From Calamus simplicifolius (Eukaryota; Streptophyta; Magnoliopsida; Arecales; Arecaceae), in the NCBI GenBank assembly GCA_900491605.1, contig UESW01003903.1, forward strand, positions 921,363-985,362: a DNA stretch of 64,000 nt, read 5' to 3'. A program made the position numbers and the translations under genes. The notes under the pieces were generated by a model. The model was not told the origin of the DNA and made no database searches. It saw only the letters and a program-made list of their open reading frames with translations. Shown piece after piece: positions 56,145 to 64,000 of the stretch; position 1 is the first letter of the stretch; every line of letters starts with the position of its first letter.

Positions 56145-57601
56145 CGACTTATCCAATTTCTAATAAACAATTAAAGGAAACCACAATATAAAACTATATT
56201 AGCATTACTAATATATTACTAAATTATTTCTTTTACACAACTAAGGTTAATAACAACCATTTAAATCATTTATAACTAAACCAATTTTCTTTTACACAAC
56301 TAAGGTCCCTACCCTGCAAGTGTTGGGAATTGTATTCTAAAGCCAATCATTTAATAATTGTGCTAATGTAAATTGTATATAAATTGATATATTAATAAAA
56401 GTTATTTGGTAGTTTATTCATTACAAGAACATCTTCTTAATACTCCTGATTGTAATGAAGCCCTCAGGATCTTCCTTCACGATAAAGAGAATTTATCTTT
56501 GAAGGTCCTTAAAAGAGTTCGCGACCAAATGATATACTATGATAGGGCCATAATACTATCAATTATAGGACGTTGTATATCATATTTGTTGGTTGTCCTC
56601 TTAACCAAGGAGTGTAGAGACACTAGTACGACATACAGGTGAAAGTGTAGGAGTACATTTCACCGAACGTGACTCATTTCTGGATACTCTACTGTCAAGA
56701 GTTAATCCGAGAAGATATAGGTATAAGTATCCTTCAGACCTGAAGATCACAACCAGTGGCTTACAAGCAACTCATTGTACTTAGGTGCTGGACCACCTGG
56801 ATTTCTAATCCAGCTACGAAAGGTTACTGGGTGCAGTCAAGTACTTGTGATAGTCAGTTGTGGATCAAGATGAATTTGACCTATCCAGTTAAAAGGAGAA
56901 ATGCTTGTGTTTCAATTTAGCAAGACCTTGGCCAAGGCACTTCATGTGAAAGTCACATGATCACTAAAGTTGAAATCACTTTATGGATTTGCTATTTAGA
57001 GTTGACAGGCTCTTAAGCCATCCTTAGCATTTATGGTCAAGAGGATGAATTATACGGTAACTATTTCTTAGGGTTCTTGGAGTTTGCTCGGCAACTCTTC
57101 GACCTATCCGGACGTTGGGTTCTATTGCTAGATGAGCACATCGATTAGTATAGAAAGTTGTTTCTATGCTACCGGCTTAGGTTCGAACCTAGAGAGTCAC
57201 ACGCATAGAAGTTTCTTAGGATGATCTGTTTGCTGATCAACGATTGAGAATCATATATGATTTAATTAATCAATTTGATTGATTGAATTATCTCAATTGG
57301 GTTAAGTACAAGTGAATAAGATTCAATTTGGTTTAAGTCCATTAGAAGCACTAGTCAATTTCAAATATTGATTTGAAATTAGACTTGATTTGGATTTAAA
57401 TAGATTCAGGACTAGCCAAATTTGATTTGGGCTTGGACCATGATCAATGTGGGTTCAGTCAAATAAATTCAGATCAGCTTAAACCATCACCTGAACCCAA
57501 ACCTCTCGCATAAGGATCTCATATGATGAGATGGCTAAAGTCTTATCTCATGAGAGATTAAATTTCATGTAGAATTTAATGCCTAACATTAATTTTTACC
57601 A

Positions 57602-57730
57602 AACGTCGGATTTAGCCACGACTCTTTGGTTTTCATCGAACGTCGGATTTAGCCACGTCTCTTTAGTTTTCACCGAACGTCGGAATTAAACCAAGCGCCG
57701 CACCTTCGGCGTCTCTTTGCTTTTACCAAA
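57602..57730 (+). repeat. 37-bp U3 tandem repeats
   Basis: AACGTCGGATTTAGCCACG blocks at 57602 and 57639, and a diverged copy at 57676 (AACGTCGGAATTAAACC), each followed by a 'tctttggtttt'-type stretch. They lie just upstream of the LTR TATA box. Confidence 0.8.
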
Positions 57731-57778
57731 CGACAGAATTCTTAATATCAGAATTCAATGTTAAGGCTAAATTGAGAC

Positions 57779-57787
57779 TATAAATAG
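57779..57787 (+). promoter_or_regulatory. LTR TATA box
   Basis: TATAAATAG, followed about 30 bp later by a plausible transcription start region ('cctcaccagagtaca'). Confidence 0.65.
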
Positions 57788-58324
57788 AGGGCATTCCCTC
57801 ACCAGAGTACATAGAACAACAATACATGATATGTCGTGGATTGTAATTCTAAAAAGGTTAGAATAAAAAATCATGGTGATTCTGGTGTTAGCGGAAGCAT
57901 GGTGAATCTTAGAGGAAGATTCAAGTCGAAGGATTCAAGATCAGCAAAGCTATTTTTTGTGAGCTAGCACTCCCAGAAATCCAATCATTCGGGGCTTTGC
58001 GTGGACGATACTAGAGGCTGGACGATTGAACGGCTGCAGAGCAATAAGGATTTACCTACTGTTCTTAAGGTAAGTGATTTGATCCCTAGATCTTAAGGCA
58101 GGCTTCAAGATAAGTAGTATGACTAGTCATCTTGAAGATCAAGATATGATCTTGATATTTTTATTTATATGCATATTTTGGATCAATTGATCCTATATAC
58201 AAGGCAAAGATATCATCTTGATGCATGTTAGATAGATTAGTATGTAATCTTTAAAATTCCGCAATGATAATTGTTATCAATTTTTTTAAAATATGCATGC
58301 CTCGGGGATTGTTTCTCCCTACAA

Positions 58325-58337
58325 ATGGTATCAAAGC
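58325..58337 (+). other. Primer-binding site
   Basis: ATGGTATCAAAGC begins two bases after the LTR. It matches the initiator-Met-tRNA type TGGTATCAGAGC with one difference. Confidence 0.75.
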
Positions 58338-58899
58338 AATGGTTTCGTATTGATCTAATTTATTGCATGTAAATTAATGCTCCTATTAATTGTGTAATCA
58401 AGGCTAAAATAAATCTCAGGTCTATTCGGTCACAAATGGATTGAAAATCTAAATTATCCATTCAACGAGGTATTCTGTGACATATTGCCGTGATAATTTA
58501 AATTGATCTTTGGCTTCAAAACACTGATTACACATACTTTCAAAATATGTTTTATATTTGATACATGTTGATGTTATATAAAACATGATATTTGCATGTT
58601 TAGTATAAAACATAGATATGATATATGATGGCATGATGTCTATGTTATGAAACATACAAATATTTATGAGAGTCTAATTTGAATGTCAAATATTAATTCA
58701 TAATCTNTTTCATGTGTAATATATATATATCATCATATCGATCAGATGCTGGAAGTTCATGCAGGGTATGGTAGAAGCTTTAGCATGAGTTCATGCATGC
58801 CAATTGCATCGATCAAAGTTTCTAATCCAATTGGCACTTTTAGCCAGATCGAAGTAATTAATTAAAATTCAGTTAATCTACCAACGTTTAAATCTAATC
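58338..58899 (+). other. Retrotransposon leader, no coding
   Basis: AT-rich sequence downstream of the PBS, with one N at 58707. No gag is recognisable before the acidic ORF. The boundary between element and host sequence cannot be placed. Confidence 0.45.
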
Positions 58900-59322
58900 A
58901 TGGCATATCCTGTAGGTTCAATCAGTGACTCCTGCATTGCCAGAGGAGAACGTAGAAAAGCAACCAACGAGACCAAGGAAGCACCAAAGGAGGAGGTAGT
59001 CGCAACCCCAGTGGCAGAGGCAGCGGTCGAGGAGCCCAAGGAGGAGGGGGCAGCAACCGATGCTGTGACTGAAGAAGTACTTGAGACTCCTGTGGAGGTG
59101 AAGACCGAGGAGGTGGTGGCCGTGGCCGAGCCAGCGGTGGCAGAGAAGACTGAAGAGGAGCCATCCCAAGAGGTGGCACCCGAGGCTCCCACCGAGGAGC
59201 CAGCGGAGACCAAGGCCCCTGAGGAGACGCCTGTGGCTCCTGCTGAGCAGGAGGAGAAGAAGGAAGAGTCGGAGGAGAAGCCAGTTGTGGAGGAAGCTGC
59301 AGCTGAAAAGCGTGAGGAGTAG
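58900..59322 (+). CDS. Acidic Glu/Pro/Ala/Val-rich protein, probable C-terminal exon
   Basis: 140 codons from ATG at 58900. After about 25 residues the protein is almost wholly Glu, Pro, Ala, Val, Thr and Lys in short repeats (EAPKEEVVATP, VEEPKEEG, EEPSQEVAPEAP, EETPVAPAEQEEKKEE), with no Trp. It is predicted to be disordered. Codon third positions are GC-rich, unlike the AT-rich flanks. A 3' UTR-like region with AATAAT (59434) follows. Several plant proteins have such tails (PCaP-type cation-binding and neurofilament-like proteins), but I do not recognise this one. A probable 3' splice site just before 'aggagaacg' (58942) suggests the first about 14 codons may be intron or leader, and upstream exons are missing from this side of the LTR element. 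Confidence 0.5.
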   Translation: MAYPVGSISDSCIARGERRKATNETKEAPKEEVVATPVAEAAVEEPKEEGAATDAVTEEVLETPVEVKTEEVVAVAEPAVAEKTEEEPSQEVAPEAPTEEPAETKAPEETPVAPAEQEEKKEESEEKPVVEEAAAEKREE

Positions 59323-59433
59323 ATGCTCTCTGCTGATCAGTGTGCGTTGATGATGATGAATGGCTCTAGATTTCGATGTTTAATGTGCTTCCGAATCCGT
59401 TTAGTTGTACGGGGCTTGTGGTGCGGCTATCAA

Positions 59434-59439
59434 GAATAA
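59434..59439 (+). terminator. Polyadenylation signal-like AATAAT
   Basis: AATAAT about 110 bp after the stop of the acidic protein, a common plant near-upstream element. Confidence 0.35.
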
Positions 59440-59499
59440 TGAAACTGGGCCCATGGACGCCCATTTAAAAGTTTTGCTTCCTCGATCGGCTCTTGGACT

Positions 59500-60797
59500 T
59501 CACTCGTTTAGGATCTTGTGGCCCTCTATGATTCCTGTGGCAACTTCTCTCAATATTTTTTTTTTTTAGTCTTTTCTTGAAACGATGATAGGTGGAAGTC
59601 TCGTTGAATTCAGAACAAGGACTGAATAATTTTTATATTATAATACCTTAAATTTAGTTCACATTAAATAAAAAATATATATTATAGACTTATAACTCAA
59701 ATCTACTTATCATCTATTAACTACAATTGGAGTTTTTGGGACACATCGCTTCGATTCATCGATGTAAATCATGACTATCAGATTTTTTTCCCATTTCTTA
59801 ATTTTAGTTTGATTTTATTTTAAAATTTTTAAAACTAAAAAAAAAATCAATTTGGCTTTGATTTAAACTTTTAAAAAATTAATATAAATCAAATCGAATT
59901 GTGTATATATTATATGAGATTTTGTTTGTACATTAATTAACATTAAGGTGCTATAGATATGTGCAAATAATTAGGCTATCCGGGCTATATTCTTTTTTAT
60001 GATGAGTAATTGAGTTGTTTTTTAACCATAAAAGCTTGCTACGAAAATTGATATTATTGTCATGTAAAGCAAATACAAATATATTAATAAACTAAACTGA
60101 AACCAAAACAAATTACTTGATTTAATTGCTTTTAAAAAATTAATTTAAATTGGTTTGGTTTCAAAAATACCTTTAAATTGATCCAATTTACTATTTACAT
60201 TTCTAGTGCCATAAATATCTAGCACGTTGGAATGAACTAAAATTTTGTCTAGCGACTGCATTGATAAAGAGAAAGAAGGTTGTCTCACCATGTGTAGATG
60301 CTCACATGTCTCTGTAATTTGGCTGAAATTTCTTCACATGGATGAAAATAATGTAGTGGTGGTGCATTGAAATATTTGATTATAATTTTTTTAAAACTTT
60401 TTTATAGGACTAAAGAATGAAATCAATGATGTGATTGATTAAAATTTCAATATTCTTATTTATCACGGCTTAAATGTGAGGATTAATTTATTTTAACTAA
60501 AAGCCAAATCAAATTAGGTCTTGATTTGGTAAAACTAGTCATTTGCGCATTTTTTTTCCATCATATAACAATTAACTATTATTTGATTTAGTCAGCCGTT
60601 GTAAATATATAAACTCTCAAAAAATTAAAAAAAACTCATCCATCGTAAAAATAATTCATTTATTTTAAAATATTAGAACAACTTTGATGAGAATCCTATC
60701 AAAGCATAAATTGCTTCATTAGACAAAGATAGCGATAATTTTATAAAAGATTGCTGTTTGTTGCCATCAAATCACTTTTGAGGAGCGTCAAGCGACA
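59500..60797. other. Intergenic, AT-rich
   Basis: No gene or repeat family recognised; scattered poly-A and poly-T runs. Confidence 0.5.
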
Positions 60798-60983
60798 TAA
60801 ATGCTTCGTTGGCCTTCAGAGGAATGATAGGAACCACCTCCTTCAGCCAAAAACCTGCAAGAAAAGTCCAGACCGATGGTTCCGGTGGGGACCCTCGACG
60901 CTCAAGTCAGCGATATGGAGAACATGAATTTTTTAATGAAAGAGTAGAGACTGAGTTCCCCTCCCTCGTTGGGGTCGGGCCCT

Positions 60984-60992
60984 TTATATACC
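60984..60992 (-). promoter_or_regulatory. Antisense LTR TATA box
   Basis: TATATAAAG on the minus strand, about 100 bp before the R/U5-like signature. Confidence 0.5.
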
Positions 60993-61439
60993 TGTTCGTG
61001 GTCCTCTTATCCTTCATCCATAACAGCCGAATCATATCTTCTGTTAAGATCGGCTACAGTCTGTTAAGATCGGCTACAGCTGTTAAACGTATGCCATAAG
61101 TATCGGCAACGGCCCATAGTATAGCAGTAACCGCCCGTGATCTTGGCAAAGAGAACGGGTTGACGGGCCATGTGGAAGCTCTGTGTGAACAGCAATGGAT
61201 GATAAGTTAGTCACGTGGGCCCCAAGTGCAACCATTGGATAGAAGATATCGTTTAAAGTTGAAGCCAGTTGTCCCTCGCAGAGCATTAATTATGGAGTTA
61301 TGGCACTATTCACGTGCAACGTGACACTGTTCACGTGCATGACATCACGGCCGAGGGGAATAGACCAAGGGGCTGAGGCCGAGATCGTAGGAAAAAGCCA
61401 AAGCCGAAGTTGTTCATGGCTGAATGAAAAAGCCAAGCC

Positions 61440-61920
61440 GAAGGGGCTAATGTGGCAGCCATAAATACGAGAAAATGCTATAAATGCCTTGGAGCGAGTG
61501 GATGCTCCCTTTGAGGCCATAAATGCAAGTGGATGTATGTCGAAAGAAGGCCAACGCGGAGACGCGAGGCCGACGCTGTTGAGGCCGACGCCACGCCAGG
61601 CGCTGTTGAGGCCCGATGCTGTTGAGGCTTACGCCTAACGTGGCAGCCATAAATGAGAATAACGCAATAAATGCCTTTATAATCGTGGCCTTTGAGGCCA
61701 TAAAGGCTATAAATATGGGAGAGAATAAGGAAATAAATGTCTAGCAAGTGGATGTCGGTATGAGGCGTAATATAAGAGAGAATAAGGCAATAAATGCTTA
61801 GTAGCAAGTGGATGCACGTCGGTAAGAGGCCGATGCAGACGGTGTTGAGCCGAAGCTGACGCTGTTGAGGCGGACGCCATAGGGCTAATTAAGAATAAGG
61901 CAATATGCCTTGATACTCGT
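61440..61920 (-). repeat. U3 internal degenerate repeats
   Basis: Blocks 'ggcagccataaat', 'gcaataaatgcct', 'gcaagtggatg' and 'gctgttgaggccgacgc' recur many times in varying order within the antisense LTR. Confidence 0.75.
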
Positions 61921-62137
61921 GGATGGAATTAAATATTCATTGCGCCCTTCAAAAGAAAGTAGAGTAGCGACCGCCTAGAAATTAAGCCGTTCGGGAAGGC
62001 AGGATGGCCGTTTCGATAGGATGCCATCCAAAAATTGCTATCTTTATTGCCCATGGGGTCAACCGGCCCCATTACTGTTAAAAGAGATTTCTTCTGAATT
62101 TTATTTTTTAAATTTTTTATACCACACACACCCCACA

Positions 62138-63700
62138 TAAATGCCTTGATTAACTAATCTAATTATCTTTATTTAGTTTGCACTTTCTTTTTTTTGTCTA
62201 TTTCTACTAAAATTTAAATATCAAAAGATAATTTTACTAGACCTAAGTCATTAGTGAAGATTGATTTTGAGAATGAGTATATAATAACAAATAGTTCACT
62301 GACTCTTGAGAAGCTTGACATGGTACACGCTAACGGTTGACTTTCTACCCTTTCTGATCGTTGACATGTCTTCAATATAGAGCCGACGAAAGCCACTATG
62401 ATTGTGTTCTTTTCAAAAGCATATGTTTTCTGTGCTTTCTTGTAGAAAGAATAGATAACTTCACAATAGTGAATCCATAAAAGATAGTAATGATTTAATA
62501 AAAATATTTCGTTCTCCGATTTCAAGGAAATAAGTTTTTGAGCTCCTCTCATGTCTTTTTATACGGTGGATTCAACGAGGAGCAATTACTTTCTACCCTA
62601 TCAGTAAATTACATTTGCCCAAAGTTCGCAACTAGGATGTCGCCATGTATTTGTTTCAACGAGAGATAGAACAAAATTTTAATTAGTTTATACGATGCTT
62701 GTTACGGTAGCTAAAATTAGAGGTGAGCAACAGATCATGTCGATGCCATAGCAGTATGACCTGACACAAAATGGGTCATACCTGATATGGCCCGGGCACG
62801 GCCAGTAAAACGTGCCATGTTGGGCTCGAAAAATTTTTTCGTCGGCTCAGCACGGCACAGCTCATTTGGTGATGAAATAACTAAATGATGGACCGTGCCG
62901 GGCTCAAGTCATGCTTGGATCCGGCACGGCCCGTGGTCGAAAATGAGCCACGTGTTGTGCCGGACCAAACTTTTTAGGAAACGGACCATGCCAGGCACGG
63001 TCCGTTTTCTGGAGCGGTCCGGCCACGGGCCATGCCAGGCCGAATTTTTTAGGAAACGAATCACGTCAGGCACGGCTCATTTTTAAAGCGATTTGGCAGG
63101 CCTGGCCGTGCTAGGCATGGCCCGGTGCTTATGCCTAGCTAAGATTAGCACGGTCCGATGCTCATGCCTAGCTAAAATGAATCTTTTATGTTAAAACTAT
63201 GCTCTCGAAACAATTATTTACTCCCAGAGTATTTACGTTTTACACTTGAGAAGTTAATGCAAATTGTGTCAGTATTCATAATGCAAGACCTCTCAGCTTA
63301 TTTGCATCCCATTTCCATGGACCAAAAAACTTGGCTCAACTCACTTTCAACACAGCAAGAAGACGAAATGGAGTGAAAGCGTCTGGAAATTGTCTTCCTT
63401 TAAGTGACTGACAGTGGTGATATACAAAATAAAACAGAGCATCCAAAGGCTACCATGGGATTGGATATTTTATCAGATATCATGAACCAGGTTGTTATAT
63501 TTCAGACGGAACGATCACTGAGGTTGTGGATTCACTCCAGCCTAGATGTGAATAATTGGACAGGTCCGGTCTCCAATTCATGGTCCTCTGTGTTGTCATC
63601 TAACAATCATGATCTGATACATCTCACAAAGCATCATGATCGAGTACACTATCAGATGTTGAAGCTATACAGGGATAGATCTGTTGCGGCCAAATCACTT
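62138..63700. other. Intergenic with a GC-rich repeat patch
   Basis: AT-rich at both ends, with a GC-rich stretch at 62745-63170. A 105-codon open frame at 63404-63718 has no motif I recognise and runs into the next LTR piece; it is not called as a gene. Confidence 0.5.
62745..63170. repeat. Dispersed-type repeat with 'gcacggcccg' units
   Basis: Units such as 'ccgtgccgggctc', 'ggcacggcccgtgg', 'ccatgccaggcacggtccg' and 'aggaaacggaccatgcc' recur in direct and inverted form. It looks like a degenerate tandem or foldback repeat. Confidence 0.6.
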
Positions 63701-64000
63701 GTGATGAGCGTTGGGTGAACTGAGGTCTCCATGGGCCTTCAAAAACATGAGGAGGTCGCCTTCTTCCTCTGAAAGCCTGCAAAAAATCCTGGGCCGGTAG
63801 TTCCGGCAGGGACCCTCCGACGCTCAAGTCAGTGATCTGTAGAACAGGAGTTTTATAATCAAGTAATATTTTAGAGAGAGGGAGAGAGAGATCTTCCTTT
63901 CATGTAGGGTTGGATACCGTCGCGTAGCCTCTTATTTTGCTCTCCAGAGTAATGCTGCATGTATGAAGTGTTGGCAAGTGATGGGAGAAGACCAGGACAG
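63700..64000 (-). mobile_element. Antisense LTR piece at window end
   Basis: Minus strand shows the family signature 'gagcgtcggagggtccc', then 'tgccggaactaccggccc' and 'tttttgcagg' (63770-63835), as at 60855-60910. It continues beyond the window, so completeness is unknown. Confidence 0.55.

Larger units (their letters stand above)
50169..56320 (-). mobile_element. CACTA (En/Spm) transposon, copy 2, right end lost
   Basis: Begins CACTACAAC at 50169 followed by the family's subterminal GCGTCGC repeats, then minus-strand genes collinear with copy 1 (TNPA-like 50890-52360, TNP2 52440-56144). Homology with copy 1 runs through 'ggtccctaccctgcaag' and ends at 56320, exactly where an LTR starts (copy 1 continues at about 32388). 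The right terminus is absent from the window. The left TSD would be TTC but cannot be verified. Confidence 0.9.
56321..58323 (+). repeat. LTR of a retrotransposon inserted in CACTA copy 2
   Basis: 2,003 bp from TGTTGGGA to TCCCTACA, which are imperfect inverted ends. It is followed at once by a PBS-like sequence. TATAAATAG at 57779 is a strong promoter candidate, leaving an R-U5 of about 540 bp. A run of 37-bp repeats (57602-57730) sits before it. No second LTR or coding region of this element is in the window. It interrupts the CACTA homology precisely, so it is younger than the CACTA copy. Confidence 0.8.
60802..62137 (-). mobile_element. Candidate solo LTR, antisense
   Basis: Read on the minus strand: starts TGTGGGGTGTGTG (62137), a repeat-rich U3, TATATAAAG (60984-60992), then the R/U5-like signature with 'gagcgtcgagggtcccc' and 'ttcttgcagg' near 60855-60895, ending near 60802. 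TAAA flanks both proposed ends (60798-60801 and 62138-62141), a possible 4-bp target duplication; a full 5-bp one is not seen. The same family occurs at 1-861 and at 63700-64000. Confidence 0.55.

Noticed and set aside
58878..59213. Minus-strand Ser/Ala/Thr-rich open frame opposite the acidic protein
   Set aside because: It is the mirror of a GC3-rich Glu/Ala/Pro coding strand. The plus-strand frame has a proper stop and 3' UTR.
63404..63718. 105-codon open frame near the window end
   Set aside because: No recognisable motif, and it overlaps the start of an antisense LTR piece.
1..64000. CRISPR array, bacterial operon or tRNA/rRNA genes
   Set aside because: Repeats here are plant satellites, LTR repeats and transposon subterminal repeats, with no spacer structure. 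No cloverleaf or rRNA sequence was recognised by eye.

Overview
This window is nuclear DNA of a flowering plant and is mostly nested transposable elements. Plant origin follows from a land-plant-type PPR protein, a RING-H2 ligase, a Sirevirus-type Ty1/copia element, two En/Spm (CACTA) elements of one family, an L1-type LINE with a C-terminal RNase H, and an RTE LINE. The repeat texture recalls a large-genome monocot, perhaps a palm, but I cannot fix the species. One ambiguous base (N) lies at 58707.

Layout: 1-~861, sense LTR piece with a U3 minisatellite. ~890-2690, decayed antisense RTE LINE. 2810-3545, broken B3-domain-like gene with a 100-bp tandem duplication. ~4300-8857, 5'-truncated, decayed Ty1/copia element ending in a PPT and short LTR. 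9636-11714 (-), intact intronless PPR gene. 12451-22766, structurally complete Sirevirus with 1.45-kb LTRs, GAATA target-site duplication, PBS, several polypurine tracts, and frameshifted gag, pol and env-like reading frames. 24174-24905 (-), intact RING-H2 gene. 26190-42707, a 16.5-kb CACTA element with exact ends and ACC target duplication. 42823-48330, 5'-truncated L1 LINE with an uninterrupted 1374-codon ORF2 and an A tail. 50169-56320, a second CACTA copy cut off by an LTR (56321-58323) with PBS and leader. 58900-59322, end of an acidic Glu/Pro/Ala-rich protein gene. 60802-62137 and ~63700-64000, antisense LTR sequences.

Only the PPR protein, the RING protein and possibly the acidic C-terminal fragment look like host genes. 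The PPR protein should act in organelle RNA editing or processing and the RING protein in ubiquitination; nothing links them functionally. The rest is a record of insertions, several datable by nesting or by LTR divergence.

The most unusual structure is inside the first CACTA element: a GC-rich 85-bp satellite of about 68 monomers (35695-41548) with a clear higher-order repeat of about 23 monomers (about 1,977 bp). It sits between two fields of the element's subterminal GCGTCGCAA-type repeats. The same element has two strong hairpins and a GC-palindrome repeat field in what appears to be the leader intron of its transposase gene. I saw no tRNA, rRNA or CRISPR features.
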